The position numbers were made by a program, and so were the translations under genes. From assembly GCA_021776685.1 (NCBI GenBank), contig JAJFFJ010000088.1, positions 1 to 35,221 of the forward strand: a DNA stretch of 35,221 nucleotides, in the 5' to 3' direction. This document shows, piece by piece, positions 23,921-33,581 of this stretch. This DNA is from Alphaproteobacteria bacterium. Lineage in GTDB: Bacteria; Pseudomonadota; Alphaproteobacteria; Bin65. Within the stretch, counting starts at the first letter, position 1. Every line of letters starts with the position of its first letter. A model generated the notes under the pieces. That model worked only from the letters and a program-made list of their open reading frames with translations. It searched no databases and was not told where the DNA came from.

Positions 23921-25321
23921 GTGACAGCGGTGCAGGACATGCAACGGAACGACCTGAAGCGGCCTCCTTTGTGGAAGAGCCTGTCGGTGCGACTGCTCGT
24001 GCTGACCGTGTTCTTTGTCATGCTCGTCGAAGTTTTTGTCTACGCGCCGTCGGTGGCGCGTTACCGCCTGGTCTATCTGCAGGACAAACTGGCCAACGCC
24101 CACCTGGCGACTGTGGCGCTGGAAGCCGCAGGCAAGCGCGAGCTGACCCCGATGCTGCAACGGCGCCTGCTGGACCATGCCCGCGCCTACATCGTGCTGC
24201 GGCGCGAGAAGGGACAGCCCAAGCGGGCCATCATGCGGCGCATGCCGCCGCCTATCGATCGCATTTACGATATTCGGAAGACTTCGTTCTTCGGTCTGAT
24301 ATTTGACGCCCTGGAAACCATGGTTTTCGGCGGCAGCCGGACCCTGCGCATCATTGGACCTTCGCCCGCAGATCCCAACGTCACGATGGACATCGTTCTG
24401 TCTGAACGGCCGCTCTACGAAGAAATGGTGGCCTACTCCTGGCGCATCCTGCTTCTGTCCGTGTTCATTTCGCTGGTCACAGCAGCGCTGGTCTATGCAT
24501 CTCTTCATTTTCTGATCGTGCGCCCGATTAAGAGCCTGACCGAGAATATGGTGAGTTTTCGCGAGGAGCCTGAGGACGCAACGCGGATGCTCAGCCCCTC
24601 TCACCGGCAGGATGAACTTGGTGTGGCGCAGCGGGAATATGCCCAGATGCAGAACGATTTGCGCGTCTCTCTACGCCAGAAGGAGCGGCTGGCGATTTTG
24701 GGCGGCGCCGTAACGCGCATCAATCACGACCTCCGCAACATGCTGTCCTCGGCCCAACTGGTCTCGGACCGGCTGACCACGGTGGAAGATCCTGAGGTCA
24801 AGAAGGTGGCGCCCCGGCTGGTTCGCGCCATCGACCGGGCAGTCAAACTTTGCACCCAGACCCTGGACTATTCCGGGCGGGACATCGACGCGCTCGACAG
24901 GGTCGGCTTCCCGCTGGCGGAACTGATTGATGAGGTCTTTGCCGATGAGGCGGACGCGACGCCGCCGGTGACGCTGGCGCATCATATTCCCCTCGACATG
25001 ACCCTCAACGCTGACCGGGCGCAGATCTATCGAGTGTTCGCCAACCTGACCCACAATGCCCTGCAGGCGGGCGCAACGACGGTGACCATCACCCCCGTTG
25101 GCGGCAGTGTTGAGGTGATTGACGTGGTCGACAATGGCCCGGGCGTGCCTGCGGAACTGCGTACTGACTTGTTCGACGCCTTCAAGAAGGCGCCCAGCAA
25201 CGGCGGAACCGGCCTGGGCCTGGCGATTACCCGCGAAATCGTCGATGCCCATGGCGGCGCCATCCAACTGATGAACGGTTCGGCCGGCGCGCACTTCCGG
25301 ATAACCTTGCCGCAGGCTTGA
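23921..25321 (+). CDS. Orphan sensor histidine kinase
   Basis: The protein is 466 residues from GTG 23921; an ATG at 23939 is an equally possible start. TM1 (VRLLVLTVFFVMLVEVFVYA) and TM2 (ILLLSVFISLVTAALVYASLHFL) flank a periplasmic sensor domain of about 130 residues of no recognised type. A HAMP linker follows. The dimerisation helix has INHDLRNMLSSAQL, with phospho-acceptor H269. The ATPase has the N box ANLTHNALQAGA, the G1 box DNGPGVP and the G2 box GTGLGLAI, so it looks catalytically intact. There is no response regulator on either side; its partner is encoded elsewhere. The next gene, panB, is 83 bases downstream. Confidence 0.93.
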   Translation: MTAVQDMQRNDLKRPPLWKSLSVRLLVLTVFFVMLVEVFVYAPSVARYRLVYLQDKLANAHLATVALEAAGKRELTPMLQRRLLDHARAYIVLRREKGQPKRAIMRRMPPPIDRIYDIRKTSFFGLIFDALETMVFGGSRTLRIIGPSPADPNVTMDIVLSERPLYEEMVAYSWRILLLSVFISLVTAALVYASLHFLIVRPIKSLTENMVSFREEPEDATRMLSPSHRQDELGVAQREYAQMQNDLRVSLRQKERLAILGGAVTRINHDLRNMLSSAQLVSDRLTTVEDPEVKKVAPRLVRAIDRAVKLCTQTLDYSGRDIDALDRVGFPLAELIDEVFADEADATPPVTLAHHIPLDMTLNADRAQIYRVFANLTHNALQAGATTVTITPVGGSVEVIDVVDNGPGVPAELRTDLFDAFKKAPSNGGTGLGLAITREIVDAHGGAIQLMNGSAGAHFRITLPQA

Positions 25322-25404
25322 TTGGCAATTTTGCACTGCAGCATAATACCGGGTAGGCTCTCCGCCCAGCAGGACAGTTGGCTTTAGCGGCAAAGGACCC
25401 GGCC

Positions 25405-26283
25405 ATGAGCACCAATTCCCCCGCAGGCGCGAAGGTGACCCGCACCACACCACCGGCAATCCGCGATCGCAAGGGCGGCGACCCGCTGGTCTGCCTGACC
25501 GCCTACACCCATCAGGTGGCCAAGCTGCTGGACGACGACATGGACCTCCTGCTGGTGGGCGACTCGCTGGCGATGGTGCTGTACGGCCTGGACACCACCT
25601 TGGGCGTGACCATGGAAATGATGATCGCGCACGGAAATGCAGTGATGCGCGGATCCACCACTGCCTGCGTGGTCGTCGACATGCCTTTCGGCACCTATCA
25701 GGAAAGCAAGGAGGTGGCGTTCCGCAACGCCGCCCGCATCATGTGCGAGACCCGCTGCCAGGCTGTGAAACTGGAAGGCGGCGTCGAAATGGCGGAGACA
25801 ATCGCCTTTCTGGTCGACCGGGGCATTCCTGTCCTGGCCCATGTGGGCCTGACCCCCCAGGCAGTGAACAAGTTCGGCGGATTTCGCGCCCAGGGCCGCA
25901 CCGAAGAGAGCGCCCGGCAAATCATGGAAGACTCCCTGGCGGTTGCCGAGGCAGGCGCTTTTGCGGTGGTCATCGAAGGCACGCTGGAACCGCTGGCGCG
26001 GGAAATCACCGACCGAATCGCGATCCCGACTATCGGTATCGGCGCGTCACCCCATTGTGACGGGCAAATCCTGGTCACCGAGGACGTGATCGGCCTGTTC
26101 ACCGAGTTCAAGCCCAGGTTCGTCAAACGCTATGGCAACATGGGCGACCTGATCACCGACGCCGGCGCAGCCTATGCCGCAGAGGTCAAGGCGCGCAGTT
26201 TCCCGGGGCCGGAACACTGTTTTGGCTTCGAGGCGGCTGCCGCGGAAAATGCGGAAGAAAAGGCCGAACCCCAGCCCGCCTGA
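25405..26283 (+). CDS. panB: 3-methyl-2-oxobutanoate hydroxymethyltransferase
   Basis: The 292-residue enzyme adds the hydroxymethyl group of 5,10-methylene-tetrahydrofolate to 2-oxoisovalerate, making ketopantoate for pantothenate and CoA. Typical motifs are [24 protein letters not shown] (metal ligand Asp), '[20 protein letters not shown]', KLEGG and '[36 protein letters not shown]'. The ATG at 25405 follows AAAGGA; the frame is open from a TTG at 25378, which I reject. It ends in an acidic Glu/Ala/Pro tail longer than usual. panC follows 15 bases later. Confidence 0.97.
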   Translation: MSTNSPAGAKVTRTTPPAIRDRKGGDPLVCLTAYTHQVAKLLDDDMDLLLVGDSLAMVLYGLDTTLGVTMEMMIAHGNAVMRGSTTACVVVDMPFGTYQESKEVAFRNAARIMCETRCQAVKLEGGVEMAETIAFLVDRGIPVLAHVGLTPQAVNKFGGFRAQGRTEESARQIMEDSLAVAEAGAFAVVIEGTLEPLAREITDRIAIPTIGIGASPHCDGQILVTEDVIGLFTEFKPRFVKRYGNMGDLITDAGAAYAAEVKARSFPGPEHCFGFEAAAAENAEEKAEPQPA

Positions 26284-26298
26284 CCTTTAAGCGACGCC

Positions 26299-27147
26299 AT
26301 GATTGATATCGTCCGGACCGTTGGGGAGTTAAGGGCGCGTGTTGCCGACTGGCGGCGCGGAGACCTGTCCGTAGGCGTGGTGCCGACCATGGGTGCGCTG
26401 CACGCGGGCCATCTGGCGCTGGTGCAAGCCTCGCTTGCTGAATGCAGCCGGACCGTGGTGACCTTGTTCGTCAACCCCACCCAATTTGGTGACGGCGAAG
26501 ACCTGAGCCGATATCCCCGGAATGAGGCCGACGACGCGGCCAAGGTGACCGCAGAAGGCGCCCATGTGCTGTTCGCGCCGGATGCAGCAGAAATGTATCC
26601 AGCGGATTTCGACGCAGCCATTCGCATCGGCGGCGTAACAGAAGAACTGGAAACAGCCCATCGTCCCGGCCATTTCGATGGTGTGGCGACGGTGGTCGCA
26701 AAATTGCTTCTGCAGTCGGGCGCGGACCGGGCTTATTTCGGCGAAAAGGACTATCAGCAGCTCTGCACCGTCAAAAAGCTGGTGCGCGATCTGGACATCC
26801 ACTGCGAAATTCGCGGCGTCCCCACAGTGCGCGAGACTGATGGCCTGGCGCTGTCGTCGCGCAACGCTTATCTGGACGCCGCCCAGCGCGCGGCAGCACC
26901 TGCGCTGCACCAAACGCTGGTGGCGGCGGCCCAACGCATCGCTGCCGAAGATCCGCCGGACGATGTTGAGGCCTGGGCCATGCGCGAGCTTCTCGCCGCC
27001 GGGTTTGACGCCGTGGACTATGTGGCGGTGCGTGACGCGGAGACGTTGGCGCCGCCGGCGCCAGGGCGCCCACTGCGCCTTCTGGCGACCGCCCGCATGG
27101 GCGCGACGCGCCTGCTCGACAACGTCGCCGTCATCGACGCAGCTTAG
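26299..27147 (+). CDS. panC: Pantothenate synthetase (pantoate-beta-alanine ligase)
   Basis: The 282-residue enzyme joins pantoate and beta-alanine with ATP. The nucleotidyltransferase motif VPTMGALHAGHLALV (HxGH), 'FVNPTQFGDGEDLSRYPR', 'YFGEKDYQQL' and the KMSKS-like 'TDGLALSSRN' are all present. It is in an operon with panB. Its last four bases overlap the end of the convergent permease gene (27144-28235). Confidence 0.97.
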   Translation: MIDIVRTVGELRARVADWRRGDLSVGVVPTMGALHAGHLALVQASLAECSRTVVTLFVNPTQFGDGEDLSRYPRNEADDAAKVTAEGAHVLFAPDAAEMYPADFDAAIRIGGVTEELETAHRPGHFDGVATVVAKLLLQSGADRAYFGEKDYQQLCTVKKLVRDLDIHCEIRGVPTVRETDGLALSSRNAYLDAAQRAAAPALHQTLVAAAQRIAAEDPPDDVEAWAMRELLAAGFDAVDYVAVRDAETLAPPAPGRPLRLLATARMGATRLLDNVAVIDAA

Positions 27148-28235
27148 CTTTGATCGGGCACCACGCGGCCATTCTGCGACAGGGCAATGGCGATGGGCCG
27201 GGTAGGGCCGATGTTCCACAACACGATCATCAGGATCACCAGGATCGGCACCGCCAAAAACATGCCGACGATGCCCCACACTGCGCCGAAGGTGAACAGG
27301 GCGAAAACCATCACGAACATGGAGACGTTGAGCGACTTGCTCATGAACCTCGGCTCGACAGCATTGGTAATCCCGATCTGCAGTCCGCCCGACACCACGA
27401 GAATGATCAGCGCCTCGCTGAAGCCGTTGAACTGGACGACCGCGAACATCACCGGAAACAGGATCGCGACGATGGGACCGATGGTGGGGATGTAATAGCC
27501 AAGGAAGGCCAGGAAGGCGAAGAAAGGCGCGAATTTCAGCCCCACCGCTGCCATGATTGCCCATGCGATCAGCCCGACCAGTACCGCAAGCCAGGTTTTG
27601 ATCAGCGCATAGGTGCGGATTTGCTGCCCCATCTGCGCAAGCATTTTCCTAACCTGCTCACGCCGCTCCTCATCCCGGAAAATCAGGCGCATCTTGGAGT
27701 CGAAATAGTTCTGCTCCACCAGCAGGAACGCGATGTAGATAACGATGGTGACTGCCGTGCTGGCCGTACCGGAAATCGCGCCGACAATGGCGCTCGACCA
27801 TTTGGTGGGATCGATCTCCTTGATGATGGTCTGCACCGTGGGCACATCGGAAATCCCTATCAGGACAGCATACCTTTTGAGGACATCATCCAGTTTGTCT
27901 TCAATGTCTTTCGACTGGGACGTCATGTCGGCGATAGAGGCGGCGATGATGTTGCTGATACCGATTACCACGCCGATGACTATCAAAATGGCCACCGTCA
28001 GGCAGATTGCCCCCGGCAGGCCGAAGCCACCCGGCCGCAGATTGTAAAGGGCTGTCGATAACGCATTGATCAGCAGCCACAGCACGACGGCTGCGGCGAG
28101 CGGCACTAAAAGCGCGCGAGCATAAATCATCACCAGCACAATGCCGGCGGCGAGGAACAACCCCAGGGCGATAACAATGAAATTGCGGGCGGAATCTTGC
28201 ACGGGCGGGCCTCCCGGATAGCTGAAGTCCGCCAT
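27144..28235 (-). CDS. AI-2E family transporter (PerM/TqsA-like permease)
   Basis: The 363-residue membrane protein has the family layout: two TM helices near the N-terminus (FIVIALGLFLAAGIVLVMIYARALLVPLAAAVVLWLL), a third, a soluble segment (about 100-160), then five or more TM helices. These contain the conserved 'FLAFLGYYIPTIGPIVAILFPVMFA' and the C-terminal 'VWGIVGMFLAVPILVILMIVL'. The family includes the quorum signal exporter TqsA and sodium/proton antiporters, so the substrate is open. It overlaps panC by four bases, convergently. Confidence 0.92.
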   Translation of the reverse strand: MADFSYPGGPPVQDSARNFIVIALGLFLAAGIVLVMIYARALLVPLAAAVVLWLLINALSTALYNLRPGGFGLPGAICLTVAILIVIGVVIGISNIIAASIADMTSQSKDIEDKLDDVLKRYAVLIGISDVPTVQTIIKEIDPTKWSSAIVGAISGTASTAVTIVIYIAFLLVEQNYFDSKMRLIFRDEERREQVRKMLAQMGQQIRTYALIKTWLAVLVGLIAWAIMAAVGLKFAPFFAFLAFLGYYIPTIGPIVAILFPVMFAVVQFNGFSEALIILVVSGGLQIGITNAVEPRFMSKSLNVSMFVMVFALFTFGAVWGIVGMFLAVPILVILMIVLWNIGPTRPIAIALSQNGRVVPDQS

Positions 28236-28317
28236 TATCCGCGTCAGGACGGCGGCTGCCTAGCCCGTGCGCTGTGGGTTACCCCCAGCCCGGATTGCCC
28301 GGACGGCAGGGCGGGCG

Positions 28318-29253
28318 TCAGCTTAACTGCGCGTTGGTGCGATCCGGGCGCTGGGCCTGGAACACCACCAGACTGACCGCGACCAAGACACAGCCAAGCG
28401 CAGCAAGCTCTCGCCAGCCGATGTCCTCGCCCAGCACAATTGCGCCGCTTACTACGCCCACCACCGGCACCATCATGGAACTGATCGCGGCCACCGTGGG
28501 CGGAAAAATCTTCACCAGATGGAACCACAAGGCATAGCCCATGACGACGCCTAACAGCACAATGAAGATCATCGAAAAAACCGCCGGACCGCTGGCCTCG
28601 TGCATCTCAAACCGTTCGGTTGCGAGCGCCGCCGCCAACATCGGGAAAAACCCCACAAACAGCTGCCAACCGGCCAGCGCATACATGTTGATGCCCCAAT
28701 CGAAGCGTTTCACCACAATCGTCCCGGCAGCCCAACTGATCGCGGAAGCGCCGACGAACAAGATGCCCAATCGGCTGGTGCCGAGGGCGCCAAAGTCCGA
28801 CGACAGCAACAGCACAACTGCCGCCACCCCCAGAATCAGCCCGGCGATCTTTCGCGGGGTCATGGATTCCTTCAGCACCACAACGCTCATAATCGCCACC
28901 CAAACCGGCATCGAGTAGCAGACGATGGCTGCGTGCCCGGCGCCCAGCATCTTCAGGCCAAAGCCCGTCAGCACGTGCCAGCCGGTGATGTTCAGCAGGC
29001 CTGCCACGATCAGCCAGCCCCACAGGCGCCGGGGCACACGCCACGCACCGCCGTCCAGCCGCGTGCCCAGGACCAGCAGGACCGCGGCGCCGACCCCACA
29101 ACTGACCGCGCGGAACTGCCATACCGGCACTTCCAGAAAAACGATGCGCATGGCCGGCCATGTGACGCCCCAGACCACCCACAAAAGCACCAGCATCAGA
29201 ATGCCAATGGCGGCGGGACGGACAGCGGCGCTGGCGGGCGAGGTCAGGGTCAT
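28318..29253 (-). CDS. EamA-family (DMT) transporter, copy 2
   Basis: The 311-residue protein has ten TM helices in two EamA repeats, with the usual 'WVVWGVTWPAMRIVFLEVPVWQFRAVSCGVG' opening and 'SSMMVPVVGVVSGAIVLGEDIGWRELAALGCVLVAVSLV' at the end of the second repeat. EamA proteins export amino acids, metabolites or drugs across the inner membrane; the substrate is unknown. The ATG overlaps the stop of the upstream paralogue by four bases, so the two are translated together and may work as a pair. Confidence 0.93.
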   Translation of the reverse strand: MTLTSPASAAVRPAAIGILMLVLLWVVWGVTWPAMRIVFLEVPVWQFRAVSCGVGAAVLLVLGTRLDGGAWRVPRRLWGWLIVAGLLNITGWHVLTGFGLKMLGAGHAAIVCYSMPVWVAIMSVVVLKESMTPRKIAGLILGVAAVVLLLSSDFGALGTSRLGILFVGASAISWAAGTIVVKRFDWGINMYALAGWQLFVGFFPMLAAALATERFEMHEASGPAVFSMIFIVLLGVVMGYALWFHLVKIFPPTVAAISSMMVPVVGVVSGAIVLGEDIGWRELAALGCVLVAVSLVVFQAQRPDRTNAQLS

Positions 29254-30167
29254 GGGCTTTCCGCCTTTGCGGAAACATCATCGGGCTTCGGGTTGAAATA
29301 GACCACGAGCGCGATGGCGGTGACGACCATTACCAGTGCGGAAATCTCGCGCCAGCCGAATGGCTCGCCAAGGACGATCGCTGAACTGATCGCCGCCACC
29401 ACCGGCACAATAAGCGTGCCGATTGCCGCAACGGTTGTGGGCAGCAGGCGGATGACGGTGAACCAACCGACAAAGCAAAACGCGGTTGCGACGATGGTGA
29501 TATAGGCGCTGGACCAGAGGGCAGCGTCACTGGCCTCGTGATAAACAAATTCCTCGGTCAACACCGCGACCACGGCAATCGGCAGCGAACCAAGCCCCAC
29601 CTGCCACGCGGCGAGCGACACGGGTGGGATCGTCCAGCCGCCATGTTTCTGCACAAGCGTGCCGATCGCCCAGTTCACGGCGGCGATCAGGGTTACAAAA
29701 ACGCCGAGTTGGCTGGATTCGATCGCGTCGAAATCCTGGGACAACACCACCACAATCACGCCGGCGACCAACAGCACAGCGACGCCGCGGGCCACTGTCA
29801 TCCGCTCCCCTACGAAGAGCACACCCAGAATGGCGGCGAAAATCGGCATGCTGAAGGCCAGAATGGACGCATTCGCCGCCGTCAGCATAGATAGGCCCCA
29901 GGCCATCAACATGAACCAGGAGGTGATGTTGAACAGGCTGGCGATAAGCAGGATTGGCCACTGTCCGCGGGGCACCGCGATGGCCTGGCGCGCCACCACC
30001 GCCAGCAGGAACAGAATGACGCTGCCGGAAAGACCCGTAACAGCCCGGAACTGCCAAAGCGGCACCTCGTTGACCACAGTTTTCAGGGCCGGCCAGTTGA
30101 GGCCCCAGGCCGTGGACACGACCACCAGCAACGCCATGCCAGCAACGCGTGAGGCGGCGGGCGACAT
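29250..30167 (-). CDS. EamA-family (DMT) transporter, copy 1
   Basis: The 305-residue ten-TM protein is a paralogue of the next gene. The two share the opening (STAWGLNWPALKTVVNEVPLWQFRAV here) and the final repeat (GTLIVPVVAAISSAIVLGEPFGWREISALVMVVTAIALVVYF). It is 6 bases after gpt and overlaps the next transporter by four bases. The three genes form one operon. Whether both transporters form a heterodimer is not known. Confidence 0.93.
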   Translation of the reverse strand: MSPAASRVAGMALLVVVSTAWGLNWPALKTVVNEVPLWQFRAVTGLSGSVILFLLAVVARQAIAVPRGQWPILLIASLFNITSWFMLMAWGLSMLTAANASILAFSMPIFAAILGVLFVGERMTVARGVAVLLVAGVIVVVLSQDFDAIESSQLGVFVTLIAAVNWAIGTLVQKHGGWTIPPVSLAAWQVGLGSLPIAVVAVLTEEFVYHEASDAALWSSAYITIVATAFCFVGWFTVIRLLPTTVAAIGTLIVPVVAAISSAIVLGEPFGWREISALVMVVTAIALVVYFNPKPDDVSAKAESP

Positions 30168-30173
30168 GCGCCG

Positions 30174-30665
30174 TCAGCCGCTACCCTTCTGGCCGACGAT
30201 GGGCGCCACATATTGCGGCTCGGTGTCCCACGGAAAATGGATCCACGTGTCCTGGCTCACCTCGGTGACGAAGGTGTCCACCTCGGGCCGGCCGGACGGC
30301 TTGGCGTAGACCGTCGCCAGGTGCGCCTTCGGCAGCTTCTTGCGCACGATGCGCGCTGTGGCGCCTGTATCAACAAGGTCGTCGACAAGCAGAATACCTT
30401 CGCCGTCGCCGTCCACTTCCTTGAGGACTGTGAAACTGCCCTGCTCCATGTGGTCATAGCTGGCGACACAGAAAGTATCGATCAGCCGCATTTCAAGCTC
30501 ACGTGCGACGATGGCCGCGGGCACCAGACCGCCCCGGGTGATCGCCACCAAACGTTCGAACGGACCCTGTTCGCTCAGCCGCCAGGCCAGCGCCTTGGCG
30601 TCGCGGTGCAGTTCCTGCCAGGAAACCGGGAAATGTCGGGTATAGGGTTCGTCATTGTCGGACAT
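30174..30665 (-). CDS. gpt: Xanthine-guanine phosphoribosyltransferase
   Basis: The 163-residue purine salvage enzyme uses PRPP to convert xanthine, guanine or hypoxanthine to nucleotides. The PRPP-binding motif [17 protein letters not shown] is clear, and '[33 protein letters not shown]' matches Gpt. It is slightly longer than the E. coli enzyme (152 residues). AGGAGGAG six bases before the ATG at 30665 fixes the start. It heads the operon with two EamA transporters. Confidence 0.93.
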   Translation of the reverse strand: MSDNDEPYTRHFPVSWQELHRDAKALAWRLSEQGPFERLVAITRGGLVPAAIVARELEMRLIDTFCVASYDHMEQGSFTVLKEVDGDGEGILLVDDLVDTGATARIVRKKLPKAHLATVYAKPSGRPEVDTFVTEVSQDTWIHFPWDTEPQYVAPIVGQKGSG

Positions 30666-30804
30666 GATTTGGCTCCTCCTGAGGATGGGCGCTGATATCG
30701 TGCTGGCAGAGAAGAGTCCATGCTACAGATTGCATGCCTCCCATCAGGGCTTCCTATCGGGGCCTCTTATTTGCCCACCAACCAGCATCGCGAAAGTCCA
30801 AGGA

Positions 30805-32394
30805 ATGCTGCATCCCCGTTTCGCCCACCGCGGCATGGTTGTGTCCTCCCATCATCTGGCCGCCCAGGCCGGCCTGCGTGTTTTGCAGGGTGGCGGCAAT
30901 GCGGTGGAGGCCATGGTCGCAGCCGCCGCTGCGATCTCAGTCGTTTATCCGCATATGAATGGTATTGGCGGTGACGGCTTCTGGCTGATTGATGCGCCCG
31001 GATGGGACCAGCCCAAAGCGATCATGGGTGTCGGCAGAGCGGCACAGGCGGCCACGCGGGAGTGGTACACGGGTCAGCGTGTGGACGCGATTCCGGGCCG
31101 CGGTCCGCTGGCTGCCAACACCGTGGCGGGCACCATATCTGGCTGGGACGCGGCGCTGCGGATGGCGGCAGACTGGGGCGAACCGTTGCCGCTTGCGCGT
31201 CTTCTGGAGGACGCGGCCTATTATGCCCGCGATGGCATACCGGTGACCGCGGCCCATTGCACTGACGTGATCGGCAAGGCGGATCAGATGGACGGCGTGC
31301 CGGGATGGCATGACCTGTTCATGGCAGGTGGCGACCCGCGCCCTGGCGACAGGCTGAAACAGCCGGCGATGGCGGAGACCCTGGAAACACTAGGCCGGGA
31401 CGGATTGGACAGCTTCTACCGCGGGCCACTTGCCGAGCGAATTGCTGCCGACCTGGCGGCGGTCGGCAGCCCGGTCTCTGCCGACGACATGGCGAACCAT
31501 CAGGCCATGGAAACCGCACCGCTTTCGGTCGCGACCAGCGCGGGCATCCTCTACAACACGCCGCCGCCAACCCAGGGTCTGGTCTCCCTGATCATCCTGG
31601 CGCTCTACGACCGGATGCGCGCCGATGCAGCGGACAGCTTCGACCATGTGCACCGGCTGGTGGAGGCGACCAAGCAGGCCTTCCTGGTGCGCGACCAGCA
31701 CCTGACGGACCCGGACTATATGGACCGCCCCGCAGCGGACTGGCTTGGCAACGGGCCACTCTCGGAGATGACGTCCGCCATTAATCCGGCGGTGGCGCTG
31801 CCCTGGCCCCAACCCATGAACCCGGGCGACACAGTCTGGCTTGGCGCCGTCGATCAGGCCGGCCGCTCGGTCAGCTTTATCCACTCGATCTATTGGGAGT
31901 TCGGCTCCGGTGTGGTGCTGCCGGGAACCGGCATCCAGTGGCAGAACCGGGGCAGTTCCTTCTCGCTCGATCCGGGCGCGCTGAACGCGCTGCTGCCCGG
32001 CCGCCTGCCCTTTCATACCAACAACCCGGCGCTGGCGCGGCTGCCCGATGGCCGAGTCATGCTCTATGGCACCATGGGCGGCGATGGCCAGCCACAAACC
32101 CAGTCCGCCGTCTTCAGCCGCTACGCCATGCATGGGGGCGACCTTCAGGCAGCCATCACGGCGCCCCGCTGGCTGCTGGGCCGCCGCTGGGGCGAAGAGG
32201 CCACCGCCCTCCGACTGGAGGGACGTATGGATCCGGCGGTCATCCAGTCCCTGACAAACGCCGGCCACGAGATCGACCTGCTTGGCGATTTCGATTCGTT
32301 GCTGGGCCACGCGGGCGCCATCGTGCGCCACGCTGATGGGCGGCTGGAAGGCGCAACGGATCCGCGCGCCGACGGCACAGTCGCCGCATACTGA
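30805..32394 (+). CDS. Gamma-glutamyltransferase family hydrolase, oxamate amidohydrolase (HpxW)-like
   Basis: The protein is 529 residues from the ATG at 30805. The frame is open from 30655, but those extra residues are not GGT-like. The N-terminal 'MVVSSHHLAAQAGLRVLQGGGNAVEAMVAAAAAISVVYPHMNGIGGDGFWLI' is the Ntn-hydrolase opening of the GGT family. The self-cleavage and catalytic Thr is T343 in GDTVWLGAVDQAG. The family's usual THYSVVD is changed here to TVWLGAVD, as in the HpxW branch, together with 'YWEFGSGVVLPGTGIQWQNRGSSFSL'. It is therefore more likely an amidohydrolase than a glutathione-processing enzyme. No signal peptide is seen, so it is probably cytoplasmic. It is divergent from gpt. 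Confidence 0.85.
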   Translation: MLHPRFAHRGMVVSSHHLAAQAGLRVLQGGGNAVEAMVAAAAAISVVYPHMNGIGGDGFWLIDAPGWDQPKAIMGVGRAAQAATREWYTGQRVDAIPGRGPLAANTVAGTISGWDAALRMAADWGEPLPLARLLEDAAYYARDGIPVTAAHCTDVIGKADQMDGVPGWHDLFMAGGDPRPGDRLKQPAMAETLETLGRDGLDSFYRGPLAERIAADLAAVGSPVSADDMANHQAMETAPLSVATSAGILYNTPPPTQGLVSLIILALYDRMRADAADSFDHVHRLVEATKQAFLVRDQHLTDPDYMDRPAADWLGNGPLSEMTSAINPAVALPWPQPMNPGDTVWLGAVDQAGRSVSFIHSIYWEFGSGVVLPGTGIQWQNRGSSFSLDPGALNALLPGRLPFHTNNPALARLPDGRVMLYGTMGGDGQPQTQSAVFSRYAMHGGDLQAAITAPRWLLGRRWGEEATALRLEGRMDPAVIQSLTNAGHEIDLLGDFDSLLGHAGAIVRHADGRLEGATDPRADGTVAAY

Positions 32395-32418
32395 ATTGTC
32401 GGTCGGCTGCTGCGAACC

Positions 32419-33267
32419 CTAGCGGTTGAGCACCGAGGGCCGGTGGATGATATCCCGCATGGTCGCGGGGCCTGACGGTGCGCTGCCACGGGCTGCCACC
32501 TGTTTGTCCAGGTGCTCCAGCGCATGTTCCTGGCCAGTGATCCATTCCACATAGTTGGCCATCTTGGTCCGTGCCTGCTGGCGCAGGCCGAAGCCTGATT
32601 TGAGGCTGGCGGCAATTGCTTTGGCCAGCGCGGCCTGCAGCTTCCCGCCAGCGGCGCCCACTTGGCGGATACGCGCCCGAATGACCGTGGCTGCGCGCAA
32701 GTTCTGGTCCAGGCGCAGCAGGACGCCGTTCAGCCGGATTAGATCCGCCCGCAACGCCGCCATAACGTCCTGGGTGATTTTCATCCGGTCGCGGAATTTC
32801 TTGTCATAGGGCGGCAGCGGATCCCCGGGGCGCAGACGTAGATCGGTCAGCGCATTGGTGAATTCCTTCAAATGCAGGCCCATGGAACGCTGGCGAAACT
32901 GGACCTCGTCATCCCGGTCGCTCAACCGCTGGCGCACCGCGGCGTAAAGATCTTTGAGCGCCGCCATCTGTTTACCTGCGGGCTTGTCGGTCGGGGTAAC
33001 CGCCGGCCGGAATCGAGGCAGGTTGAGCGCCGGCGCTGAGCGGCCCAGCCGGGCGCGTCCGGTCACATCCACGTAAGGGGTCTTGTCTCCCGGCGCCTCG
33101 CCCGTGGTCGCCAGATAGATCACCCGGTCCGCCGTCGACCCCGCGCTGCGCGGCTGACTGCGCTTGGCGCAACCGCCTGTGGCAAGCAGCACGGCCGCCG
33201 CCAGCAATGGCAACGCCCGCCTTACGGGTTGGCGGCAAATGGGGACGGAGGAAATCTCTTTGATCAT
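32419..33267 (-). CDS. Predicted lipoprotein of unknown function
   Basis: I do not recognise this 282-residue protein. From the ATG at 33267 it has a lipoprotein signal peptide: 'RRALPLLAAAVLLATGGC' with the lipobox ATGGC and a Cys at about residue 33. The mature part is Lys/Arg-rich and mostly helical, with repeated Leu/Ala heptad-like stretches (about 105-240) that may form a coiled coil. The frame is open up to 33519, but that extension would run into the tRNA gene, so I reject it. It is convergent with the HpxW-like gene, 24 bases away. Location in the membrane, facing the periplasm, is inferred from the lipobox. Confidence 0.75.
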   Translation of the reverse strand: MIKEISSVPICRQPVRRALPLLAAAVLLATGGCAKRSQPRSAGSTADRVIYLATTGEAPGDKTPYVDVTGRARLGRSAPALNLPRFRPAVTPTDKPAGKQMAALKDLYAAVRQRLSDRDDEVQFRQRSMGLHLKEFTNALTDLRLRPGDPLPPYDKKFRDRMKITQDVMAALRADLIRLNGVLLRLDQNLRAATVIRARIRQVGAAGGKLQAALAKAIAASLKSGFGLRQQARTKMANYVEWITGQEHALEHLDKQVAARGSAPSGPATMRDIIHRPSVLNR

Positions 33268-33504
33268 GACATCCAGAACAGCCGTGGGACGCGGCGCACC
33301 TTGCCAACCACCGGCGCCAAACACAACTTGAAACCGGCCCGTCGGCCGTTGCAACGCGCCAGAGCAAGGTCCAAAGCTGTGGTCTTCTGCCGCGCGATAC
33401 GGGCTGCTCTTGGCCTTGCGTTCACAGGGCGATTTGCCTAGTGTCGCGGCCTTCCTGCCGGGCCGCGCCACAGTTGGCGCCCGACCACGATGCGGGACAC
33501 GGCG

Positions 33505-33581
33505 GCGCCCGTAGCTCAACTGGATAGAGCACCTGACTACGGATCAGGAGGTTGGGAGTTCGAATCTTCCCGGGCGCGCCA
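33505..33581 (+). tRNA. tRNA-Arg (anticodon ACG)
   Basis: A full cloverleaf is present: acceptor GCGCCCG/CGGGCGC perfect, D-arm GCTC-AACTGGATA-GAGC, anticodon stem CCTGA/TCAGG with loop CTACGGA (anticodon ACG), variable loop AGGTT, T-arm GGGAG-TTCGAAT-CTTCC (one G-T pair), discriminator G and encoded CCA. A run of seven T follows at 33582-33588, which would end transcription. Confidence 0.97.

Noticed and set aside
26329-27564. 411-residue minus-strand open frame
   Set aside because: Antisense to panC and running into the permease gene; composition is that of a shadow.
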